Positions 55,667 to 64,000 of a stretch of 64,000 nt of DNA are shown piece by piece. A model generated the notes under the pieces. The model saw only the letters and a program-made list of their open reading frames with translations, ran no database searches and was not told the origin of the DNA. The stretch is from contig CAWDRV010000004.1 in NCBI GenBank assembly GCA_963804825.1, forward strand, positions 434,001 to 498,000. The letters run 5' to 3'. The translations under genes were made by a program, and so were the position numbers. Position 1 is the stretch's first letter; every line of letters begins with the position of its first letter. The stretch comes from JBKQVT01 sp963804825 (lineage in GTDB: Bacteria; Planctomycetota; Planctomycetia; Pirellulales; Thermoguttaceae).

Positions 55667-56392
55667 ATGCCCGCCATCGTGACCACGCCAGCGCTCTTGA
55701 CCAGAACGATCGCCGCCTTGATCTTGGGCGCCATCCTGGTGGCGGTGTGCTACTTTTTCGTGGACTTGGGCGTGGCGCGGTTTGTCCACGACCACTGCGT
55801 TGTGAAACAAGAGCTGCGGGGATGGCCGGAGTTCCTGTCCGATTGTTCGAGAGACGTGGCGGTGGCGGCCATCCTCATCGCGGTCCTGTGGCGGCTGTGG
55901 AGACGCGGCGGCCGGCTCCAGACCGTGCTCCTGGCCATCTCGGCCGATCTGGTCGTGATCTATGTTCTGAAGTCGTTGGCGAAATGGGCCTTCGGCCGCT
56001 CTTGGCCGGAGACGTGGAGACTCGACTGGCCCTCGTTGATCGGCACCGGGGCCTATGGCTTTCACCCTTTCCACTCCGGCCCCGGCTACAAATCGTTTCC
56101 GTCGGGCCATGCCGCCGTGGTCTTTTCGGTGGTGGCGATCCTCTGGTTCAGTTATCCTCGCGGGCGCTGGTGCTATGGGCTGGTCTGCGCGGTGCTGTCC
56201 GCGGCCCTCGTCGGACTGAACTATCACTTCGTCGGCGACGTGATCGGCGGGGCGGTGTTGGGCTCGATCACGGGCGTCTGGATAGGGCGCGCGTTCCCGG
56301 GGATAAAGGGGAATTCGAGACTGGAAGAGCCCTGCGACTTCGTCGTGGGGTTCCCCAACAAAAATCCCCATCCGCGCGAGACACTGCGCTAG
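55667..56392 (+). CDS. PAP2-family membrane phosphatase
   Basis: 241 residues with about five membrane helices. The three PAP2 motifs are present: KSLAKWAFGRSWPE, SFPSGHAAVVFS and GLNYHFVGDVIGGAVLG. Such enzymes dephosphorylate lipid phosphates such as undecaprenyl or phosphatidic acid phosphates. Extended polar tail after residue ~205. Alone, downstream of a palindromic repeat. Confidence 0.9.
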   Translation: MPAIVTTPALLTRTIAALILGAILVAVCYFFVDLGVARFVHDHCVVKQELRGWPEFLSDCSRDVAVAAILIAVLWRLWRRGGRLQTVLLAISADLVVIYVLKSLAKWAFGRSWPETWRLDWPSLIGTGAYGFHPFHSGPGYKSFPSGHAAVVFSVVAILWFSYPRGRWCYGLVCAVLSAALVGLNYHFVGDVIGGAVLGSITGVWIGRAFPGIKGNSRLEEPCDFVVGFPNKNPHPRETLR

Positions 56393-56453
56393 TGGAGTGC
56401 TTCAGTCTGTTGGGACCTTATTGGGGGAGTGGAATTGGTGTAGATTTCGACCC

Positions 56454-56651
56454 GGAGGGTCGTTTGACAATAGCCCAGCGATTCATCGCTGGGTAGCGGA
56501 GGGCCTCCATTCCATCTTCGTCCCGTAGGGACGATCGAACTTCGGTTGCCCTATTTCGGCCGTCCCTACGGGACTTGTCGCACAAAATGGTTGCGATTGC
56601 CGTCCCAGCAGTAAACTGCTGGGCTATTATCAAACGCCCCTACGGGGCGAA
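56454..56651. repeat. Composite palindromic element, copy 3
   Basis: About 198 bp. Matches the 30932-31120 copy from GGAGGGTCGTTT to CCCCTACGGGGCGA with the same block order and high identity. Confidence 0.85.
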
Positions 56652-56696
56652 AACAGTCGCCCGGCTCGTTGGGTCACTTGATTTTTACGCACTACG

Positions 56697-58772
56697 CTAG
56701 GGTTGGACCAATGCGTACTTCCCGTCGCCTGCGTCGCTGAGTTTTCCCAGCCGGACCAACTCGTCCCAGACGGCCTGCGGGAACTGTTCCGGCGGCGTGA
56801 CGGCCAGGATGCCGGAGCGGCCGCCGCTGCGCGGGTAGCCTCCCAGTTGAGCCAATCGCAGTCGTTTCACAAAGGCTTTCAAGGCCGCCTTGAGTTCCAC
56901 CGGAGAAGGGCTGGCCGGCGGCGCGGCCTCCACGGACGGCGTGGCCGCGTCCTTCAACCTTGGGTGGCGGGCGGTGCGGCCGGTTCCCCGGGGGAGTTTG
57001 TCGGCGGTGCGGCCGGCGGCCGCGGCGTCGGCGACGCCGGAGTGGGCTGCGTCGCCGCCCCACTGGTTCCAGCCCGTCAATGCCGGATCGCCGGTGTTGA
57101 TGCACACGAGTTCTCCCTTGGTTGTTCCCACCAGCACTCGCCCCTGGTCGATCACCGGCTGCGAGGAGGCGGGCGCGTCGAGGTCGATTCGCCCGGTGAT
57201 CTTGCCCTTGCTGGGATCGATGCGGAGCAACTGGCCGCTGCGGGTGGCGACGAAGAGTTTTCCGTTGGCCACGGCGGGCGGGGCGGCGGCGGGGTCGCCC
57301 GCCGCGGCGTCGTTGCCCGCTTCGAGGTCCTCCAGCACCAATCCCCATTGCTTCTCGCCGGTAACCGGATCGACGGCGCGGAGCTGGCCTCCCATCCAAT
57401 TGAACAGCCCGCCGTTGAAACTCGCCAGCCGCGAGCCGCAGAAGGCCTGGAGCGCCTGGGAACCATCGCGGCCCACCAGGCGCATCGAGGGCGACCTGGT
57501 GTCCGGCGGCGGTGGCGGCGGACTGCCGGAGACATAATCCCGATCGCCGGGGCGGGGCGTTCTCACGGGCGGGTTGTCGTCGGCGGGGGCTTCCTCCGGG
57601 TCGGCCTGCGACGGGCCCGCCTGCGCCTGCCGGGCACGCGTCTCCGGATCGGCCAGGTAAGGGGCCCAGCAGCGCTGGGCCAGGAAGCGTTGTTCGCCGG
57701 TCCTGCGGTTGAGCTTGACCAGGCATTCCTGCGGTATGTCGCGGCCGGCGTCGACGCGGCGCGTCAAGTAAATCCCATCGTCCAGGACCACGGGGGCCGA
57801 GGTGGCGCGGCAGCGCCGAGCCAGCAGGATTTCGCCGCTGTCCAGGCGGAATTTGTAGAGCGTGCCGGCGAAGGTGACGATGTACACGTCGTCGCCGTGG
57901 ACGACCGGCGCCGACATCACGTCATGGTCGATCCACTTTTGCCAGAGCGGCTTGCCGGTGCGCAGGTCGCGGGCCGACAGCACGTAGCCCGGCGGCGGCG
58001 ACGCGGGCGGCGACGCGGAGGGCGACGCAGACGGCGACGCCGACTTTCCGCTGCGGCGCGCCGACTTGGAACGCAGATGTGCCGAGGCCGGGTAGGAAAC
58101 CAACACCCGCCGTCCGGCGATCGTGGGCGTCGAGGTCACGTTGCTGGCGAGCCAGACCGACCAGAGCATCCGGCCCGTCGTCGCATCCAGCGCATAGCAC
58201 GTGCACAACTCGGTCGTAAACAGCAACACGCCGCGATCATAGGAACTGGCCGAAGGGCCGTTGTCCGAAAGGTTCACGTTCCACAGCATCCGCCCGCTGC
58301 CGGCATCGAGGCAGTAGAAATCCGAGCTGCTGAACCCGCCGCCGACGAAGATCTTGCCGTCGGCCATGGCGGGAGCCAGGACCGGAGAGCCGGAAGGCAG
58401 CTTGATGCGAAGCTGAGTGGACGATATCCGCCGGACGGCAAGCTTCGACGCGGCGGTGGTGCTGGTGCGTGCCGTCGCCCGCCGGGCGCTGCCGCTCTGG
58501 CCGGCGGCGGATGTCGGCGGCGGAAGGTATTGGTCCGAGTTCTGCGCGATGGCTTCGTCCAACACGTCCTCATTGTCGAGCCACAAGACCGGCGGATCGG
58601 CCCCGCCGGCCGACGCCGCGACAAAACAGAGCAGACACCCCGCCGCCACCGCGCAGCGCAGCGGCCCCGTCCGACAGACTTGACTCGCGCGATGACCGGC
58701 CGATCCGGCCGTGCCGCTGGCACAGGCCGCCGAGCCGACGAGAGCACCAAACCCATTCGCTTCCCATCTCAT
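56697..58772 (-). CDS. Exported PQQ-like beta-propeller protein
   Basis: 691 residues. A long signal region ends near AGGADPP (about residue 60). PQQ-type repeats follow: MADGKIFVGGGFSSSDFYCL, DAGSGRMLWNVNL, DATTGRMLWSVWL, RDLRTGKPLWQKW, VDPVTGEKQWGLVL, each a blade with a G-x-x-x-W ending. Low-complexity inserts (SASPSASPSASPP; a PPPPPP stretch) interrupt it. A short C-terminal domain (about 620-691) follows. Probably a surface protein-protein scaffold; enzymatic activity is uncertain. AGGAGGG precedes the ATG. Confidence 0.8.
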   Translation of the reverse strand: MRWEANGFGALVGSAACASGTAGSAGHRASQVCRTGPLRCAVAAGCLLCFVAASAGGADPPVLWLDNEDVLDEAIAQNSDQYLPPPTSAAGQSGSARRATARTSTTAASKLAVRRISSTQLRIKLPSGSPVLAPAMADGKIFVGGGFSSSDFYCLDAGSGRMLWNVNLSDNGPSASSYDRGVLLFTTELCTCYALDATTGRMLWSVWLASNVTSTPTIAGRRVLVSYPASAHLRSKSARRSGKSASPSASPSASPPASPPPGYVLSARDLRTGKPLWQKWIDHDVMSAPVVHGDDVYIVTFAGTLYKFRLDSGEILLARRCRATSAPVVLDDGIYLTRRVDAGRDIPQECLVKLNRRTGEQRFLAQRCWAPYLADPETRARQAQAGPSQADPEEAPADDNPPVRTPRPGDRDYVSGSPPPPPPDTRSPSMRLVGRDGSQALQAFCGSRLASFNGGLFNWMGGQLRAVDPVTGEKQWGLVLEDLEAGNDAAAGDPAAAPPAVANGKLFVATRSGQLLRIDPSKGKITGRIDLDAPASSQPVIDQGRVLVGTTKGELVCINTGDPALTGWNQWGGDAAHSGVADAAAAGRTADKLPRGTGRTARHPRLKDAATPSVEAAPPASPSPVELKAALKAFVKRLRLAQLGGYPRSGGRSGILAVTPPEQFPQAVWDELVRLGKLSDAGDGKYALVQP

Positions 58773-59227
58773 GATGACCCTCCTCTCTTGTACCGAAGTG
58801 ACGTTTAGACTTCAGGAGTCCCACGTTCCGCGATGGGACCTCCAAGATGGGCGTCGGGATACGCAATGTCGGGCGCAATATGGCGTAACAGAATGACTCG
58901 GACGCGGCCTGGATCGCGGACGCCGAAGCTTGGCCGGCCTGTCGCCGACAGTCCGGCCGGGGGCATCCGCGCTGGGCCGCATCGAGCCGGCAGATCCTCC
59001 TCTCAATATTTCGAGCCCATAAGACAAGCAGCGGGCTGGCGCGCGGTTCCGGTCGCGGCAACCCTAACAATCATGCATTCTAGCGGCCCCAGATCGGAAT
59101 TGCAAATCGAATTCGGCAATTTTTCCCCGCGGCCGGCCACATCCGTTCCGCAACCCCCCTGCGGGGATCATCGCCGCGGCAACCGGCCCGGAAGTCCATC
59201 CCTGCCCCAAGGGCCGCCAGGCGTTTT
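58773..59227. other. Intergenic region
   Basis: About 450 bp with no convincing gene or repeat on either strand. It should hold the promoter of the PQQ-propeller gene transcribed leftward and the end of the operon from the right. Confidence 0.4.
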
Positions 59228-60647
59228 TCAAGGCTTCTTCGGCTTCACGCGATGCCGCTCGATCTGCGTGGCGAGCTTGTCCGCGGCCTTCGCGTCCAAC
59301 TGCGAAGACAACACGTTCCGAACGTCCTTGAGGATCGCGTCGGCCTTGCCCTGAAACACCGGATCGTCGGGCATGTCCTTCTTGAGTTTCGCGGTCTGCG
59401 ACGCGAGAAGGTCCTTCACACTCGGCAGTTGACGCAATTCCTTCAGCAGCGATTCCGCTTCTTGAAGCTGCCCGGCCGCGATGCGAGCCTTCACGCGGCT
59501 TGCCAAGGCCTCGCGCCGGGCCGTCAGGTCCACCGCGGCGTCGCCAGCGCCCGCAGACCATCGCTCCAAGTCGATGCGGCGATCATCCTGGGCGACGGCC
59601 ACGGACAACCGCGGTTCCAGCCCTGCCACCAGCGGCAGCCGGGCAAGCCATTGGTCCCCCTGCTTCACCAGGAGGATTTGCAGCGGATGCTCGCCCGCCG
59701 GCGCGATGCTGAGCGACCCGTGGCGATCGGTGCGGCCCAGGAAGACGGGCTTCTCGCCGGCCGCGGTCACCGCGTAGATTTCGTAGCCTGCCAAGGGTTG
59801 CGCCGGCTGGGCCGTCGAGTTCAACGTCAAAATGCTCGATTGCCGCGTCGGCGCCACGCGCAGGGCCAGCACCTCCAGCGAGCTTTCCCAGCCGGCGGGC
59901 AGCGGGTCGCGCAAGCCGGTGTCCAGCCGGCCGCGCAACTCCTCCTCCGCCACCTGTTCGATCGTGCAGAAGGTCCAAGGGATCGGGGTCGCGGTTTGGG
60001 CGGCGCCCGGGCCGGCGACTGCGCGGGCCGCAAGTCGAAAAACGGCGCCGGGCCGCACCGGCTCAAGCCCCGGATCGCGCGGCTTCAAGGCCGACGCCCT
60101 CAATCGCAACACCACCTGGCCATCCTTCAGGACGTTCACGCGCGCCAGCGGCGCAAACGCCTCCAGCACGGCCGCCAGCGACAGGTCGGGGAGTTTCGAG
60201 AGCTGTCCGGCCCGCCGCGCGGCGGGCGTGCTCCATAGTCCCGTCGCAACGTCCAGTTCGCGGCGCCGCAACCTGGCATCCGTCGGCGGCAGCCGAGATC
60301 TGCAAGAGCATGACCTTGTCGGCGCCGAGCGAATCCTTCGGCAGCGCGTCGGCGGTAACGCCGGCAAGCGACGCCGTCATGGCCTGCTGCAACGCGGCCG
60401 GCGCCGGCGAGGCGGTCACGTCCCACGCCCCGCCTTGAAGCCCGCGGATCCGCTCGGCCAGGCGGCCGGCCAGAACGGCCGGCAACCGGGCAGCCACCTC
60501 CGGCCGCGCGGCAACGCCCACCAACACGCGAACCCGGTACGGACGCAATTCCCAGACCGGACGCTCCGCCGCGGCCGCCGCCGATGTCCAGCCCGCCAGC
60601 CCCGCGCAGGCCGCCAGAAACATCAAGAACGTGCGGGCCCGGTGCAT
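59228..60647 (-). CDS. Exported protein of unknown function (one frameshift)
   Basis: About 473 residues. Signal peptide RTFLMFLAACAGLAGW, cleavage near AAAAAERP. The N-terminal part (VRVLVGVAARPEVAARLPAVL...LAERIRGL) resembles a periplasmic alpha/beta domain; after a +1 shift near 60268 the sequence ELDVATGLWSTPAARR continues through beta-rich domains and a Lys-rich C-terminus. It lies ten bases after the solute-binding gene, so they are cotranscribed. AAGGA precedes the ATG. No family recognised. Confidence 0.55.
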
Positions 60648-60657
60648 GGTCTGTTCC

Positions 60658-62980
60658 TTACTTCTCATTCGGATATTGAAACCCGAGCTTCCATTGCTCA
60701 ACGTCTTGATACAAGCTCAACGTCCCCGCCTTGATGCCTTCCAGGTTCTTGCGATAGGCGAAGTGGTCGGTCAACTGCCACAGCGGCACCAGGGCCACCT
60801 CGTCGTGGGCGATGCGGTCGATGCGATGCAACCGGGCGACGACCTCGTCCCAGGTGGCCGCCCGCTGGAGTTCTCCCAGTGCCCGGCTCATGGGCGAGCT
60901 GCACCCGCCGGCCAATCCGTCCTCGCCGAGCACGCGCGCGGCGTTCAACCAACGGTTCCCAAAGGGACAGTTCCACGTAGAGCAGATCGACATCCGCGGG
61001 GATTGGGCCCGAGGGAACCGCGGAAAGCTCCTTCAACTGGACCGGGATGTCCAGCGCCGCCAACTGCCGCCGGATCGCCTCGCACGCGGTCCGCGGGATT
61101 TCACCGGGCGGGAAGGCCAGCACTAAAGCCGACGACGACGGCGACGCCGTTCGTCCCTGGCCCGACGCGGCCGCTTCTCGGCGACCGGCTTCGGCCAGCG
61201 CGGCCGCAAGCCGCGGATCGCACGGCCAAGGCTTGATCTCGGGATCGGAGGCGTAGTCGAGCGTGTTCTCCGCCGAGTTGACCGACGGGAAGGGGCCATG
61301 AACGACCTCGCAATCCGGCTGCCGGTCGCCGCGAACAATCTCGTCCAGGACGGCCTGGCGATTGATCCCATAGGCCAACGCGCGGCGGAACGTCCGGCTG
61401 GAAGTCAGCGGCCGTCGCGCGTTGGGAACCAGGCAATGCAGCCGCGGCAGGGCGTAGGCTTGCACGACCACGTCCGCGTCGGCCGAAAGCGATTTGACTT
61501 GCCAGGGGCTCAAGCGATCCAGCGCCTGGATCTCGCCCCGCCGCAGCGCCTTGACGGCCGCGGCCGCATCGGGAAACCGCCGTTGGACGATTTCTCTCGG
61601 TTGGGTCGCGTTGCCGGCGAAATACCGGGCGTTCCATAAATACGTGGCCTCCGCATCGGCGGCGCCGGCCAGTGCGTACGGGCCGCCAAGCGGCAGTCTC
61701 TCGGCCCGCGGCGCGCTAGCCGCAGTGTAGGGCAACAACGCCGTCTGCAGGAACGCCTGGGGACAGAGGTGGCCTTGCGACAGGTCGATATCGACTTCAA
61801 CCACGTCGCGGACCGCCACGGCATCAAAAATTCTTGCCCAATCGGGGCGATAGGCCGCGTCCGTCGGATCGGCCATCGCCAACAGTCCGCGAGAAACATC
61901 GTAGCCGGACGGACTGGCTTCCCCGGCAGGCCATCGCAGGTTGCGGTTCAACTGGAGGGTGATCCGCCGGCCGGTTTCATCCACCTTGATCTCGCCCACG
62001 GGGCAGACGTAACGTCCGCCCTTCGGACCCGCGCCAATAAACTCCGTCAACGTGCGGCCGACGAGCCTGGCGTCGCGGCGGGCCGCCCAATCGGTCAAAA
62101 AAACCTGCCCGTTGCCAGCGCAGGCCGACGACATGTTCGGCGCCTGCTCCAGGACGCCGACAACCACGCGGGGATATCGTTGATGGACCGACTCGGCCAG
62201 CTCCCTGGCGCCCGCGAGCGCCGGCCAGACGTGGATGACGCGCCGGATCGAGGCGGCCGCTTTGCGCAGGTCGCCCGACTGCTCCGCGTTACGGGCGTCG
62301 GCCAGCGCCGCGGCGGCCTCCCCTTGCAGCCTGGCCTCCCATTTCTCCACCAACGGATGATGCGAGTAGCAGCCGGCCAGCTCGCGGAGCAACGCGCGGA
62401 TCGAGGGATCATCGTCGTCGGCGGCATATTGTTCGACCAGCTTTTCCGTCATGGCGCCCATCACGGCGTCGAGTCTCGGGTGTTGCGGATTGCGGCGGTG
62501 CAATTCCCGCAACACGCCCAGGGCATTGCGGTACTGTTTTCGTTCGAAAAACGCCCTGGCCTGTTGGAAGAGGAATTCCTCGCTCGCGGCGGCCAGCCCG
62601 GCCATGTGAGGATAGTTGTCTTCGAGGAAGCTGAAATAGTCGTAGGCGTCGTCGAGTTTGCCCGCGGACAGCAGATCGTTGGCCTTCTGGAGCAGCATCT
62701 GCTCGAACAGTTCCACGTGCTTGATCGACGCCCAAGCGATTTGGTACTTCTTGTCGGGCTGATCGACGAGCCGGATGACCAGGGTGTCGGTGGGCCTGGG
62801 GCGGGCGGGCAGCCGCCGGCCGGGCAAATCCAGCGGCTTGACCCGCAGGACGACGCCGGCGTTGGCCTCGTCGAGAGTGATTTGATCGAAGGGGTCCTGC
62901 TCGAACAGCGGAAGGTCGGCCGCGGCGGCTCCCGCGCCGCAAAGGCCGAACCAACATGCCAGGATGATGAGCGGTCGCAT
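60658..62980 (-). CDS. Family 5 solute-binding-like protein with TPR-like N-terminus (one frameshift)
   Basis: About 774 residues. A signal peptide (IILACWFGLCGAGAAAA) precedes a helical TPR-like region (about 80-260: LLSAGKLDDAYDYFSFLEDNYP, YRNALGVLRELHRRNPQH). Then a peptide/nickel-type binding domain (SGYDVSRGLLAM, FRRALAYGINRQAVLDEIV, VPLWQLTDHFAYRKN). A +1 shift near 60950 leads into the end. No ABC permease is adjacent, so it may be a sensor or chaperone-like protein rather than a transporter part. It follows the PQQ gene by 13 bp. Confidence 0.65.
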
Positions 62981-62993
62981 GGATCGAGCCCGT

Positions 62994-64000
62994 TTACGGT
63001 GGTGCGAGTTGATGGAGACTGCCGTCGTGTCCGCCGACGAGGATGAGGTCGCCCAGCAGGACGGGTCCCGTTGCCAGCGGTTGACCGGCGTCAACGCGGC
63101 CAAGTTCCTTGCCGCTTGTGCCCGCCGCGCGCCAAACGACGCCGCCGGCCGCGGCCAGAAGGTAGTGGTCGCCGACCGCCAGCGGGCTGCCCGCCAACGG
63201 ACCGTGGGACAGGGCCGCTTGCCAGAGGAATTTGCCCGATGCGTCGAAGCAATACAACTGGCCGGCGTCGGTGGCGAGCATGGCGCAGATTACCGATACG
63301 GCGTGGCCCCCACGCGCAGCGGCCGGCGAGTGCATATTGCCCGGCGCGGTCGAGATCGGATTGCTGGAAGAAATCGAGGTTGCCCGCCGCATCGACGCCG
63401 CAGACCAGCTTTCCCACGGCCGCCAGCGGCGAGACGATCGGCGCCGGGAGTTCCCTTTCAGCGGCCGCTTCCAGGTGGGCTGCCGGCTGATCGGCCACGC
63501 GCAAGCGGTAGAGCTTGGTGCGGCCGTCGAAGATCACGACTTCCTTGTCGCCCAGCGCGACGGGCTGCGTCCACGCGGGCAGCGAGCGCGGCTGCAATCG
63601 AGGCTGAAACGGATCGCTCCGATTCTTGCCCGAAAACGGGTCCAGAAAGAACACCTGGCCGACTTGCGAAGGCGCCAGCAGTCCGCCGGCAAAGGCGATG
63701 GGCCGACAACTCAGCGGCCCCGGCAAGAGCCACGTCCGCGACGGACGTTGCGGATGGGCCAGGTCCACGGCCGCCACCCAATCGGACCCGGCGCCGCAAG
63801 TCAGCGCGAGCGTGTCGCCGCATCGGACCGCGTCGGTGACCGGCCCGCGCGATCCCGGCGGCGACATCGCCGGCTGGTCGGCGACGGTCTGCGAGGCCAG
63901 GGCGCGGCTGTCCAACTGGAAGACGCCGCCGGACGCGGTTGCGACCGTGATCTTGCCGTCGCCGCTGCCATCGGCGGCGTTCGAATCGACGATCGGCTCG
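62994..64000 (-). CDS. PQQ-like beta-propeller protein, C-terminal part (one frameshift)
   Basis: The frame runs off the right edge; about 335 residues are visible. Propeller blades include VAAVDLAHPQRPSRTWLLP, LYCFDASGKFLWQAALS, GDHYLLAAAGGVVWRAAG and GDLILVGGHDGSLHQL. A +1 shift near 63340 (DRAG to NMHSPAAA) is needed. It is the upstream gene of the operon with the solute-binding-like gene. Exported by family; the signal lies outside the window. Confidence 0.7.

Noticed and set aside
56703..58808. 701-codon frame antisense to the PQQ protein
   Set aside because: Arg/Gly/Ala-rich shadow without ribosome binding site or recognisable domain.

Overview
The window is high-GC bacterial DNA and reads as a planctomycete, most likely Pirellulales. 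Supporting genes are an adenosylcobalamin-type ribonucleotide reductase, a Minf_1886-family protein beside a PSP1 protein, leucine-rich-repeat and PQQ-propeller secreted proteins, a cysteine-rich repeat protein, a GAP1-N2-like protein, and many short palindromic intergenic repeats. This is inferred from gene content; there is no rRNA gene to confirm it. Genes lie on both strands in short operons, with one tRNA-Glu(CUC).

Layout. 0-6.6 kb: the start of nrdJ with two NrdR-type boxes, a lipoprotein, a ROK kinase fused to an Mth938-like domain, PPK2, a small HTH/zinc protein, tRNA-Glu, and a YefM/RelE-type toxin-antitoxin pair. 7-17 kb: an ABC exporter operon, a glycosyltransferase plus cobalamin-type radical SAM pair, a coiled-coil protein and a GAP1-N2-like protein. 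17-22 kb: lutC, lutB and lutA, with an intact-ended IS element between lutB and lutA. 22-34 kb: a TPR protein, MnmE-like GTPase, RNase HII-like protein, SixA-like phosphatase, rseP, dxr, DUF433 and ftsH. 34-36.5 kb: a run of damaged small genes, one split by a 248-bp MITE. 36.8-44 kb: UDP-glucose dehydrogenase, a sigma-54 regulator, a multispanning membrane protein, the cysteine-rich protein and hemE. 45-47.7 kb: a PspF-like sigma-54 activator, a -24/-12 promoter, a receiver-like protein and three very small proteins that all end in RRAA. 48-56 kb: mnmA, prfB with its programmed frameshift, an LRR protein, nadA, PSP1/Minf_1886 and a PAP2 phosphatase. 56.7-64 kb: secreted PQQ-propeller proteins and a solute-binding-like protein in a minus-strand operon.

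The best candidate for an undescribed system is the sigma-54 module at 45.0-47.7 kb. The three small proteins share their C-terminal residues but use different codons for them, and the operon has a well-spaced sigma-54 promoter directly downstream of the activator gene.

Caution: about 17 genes, including ftsH, rseP and other normally essential or conserved ones, carry apparent single-base frameshifts, mostly net +1. Because core genes are hit, sequencing or assembly indels are the simplest explanation, and frameshifted genes here should not be read as pseudogenes without checking the reads.
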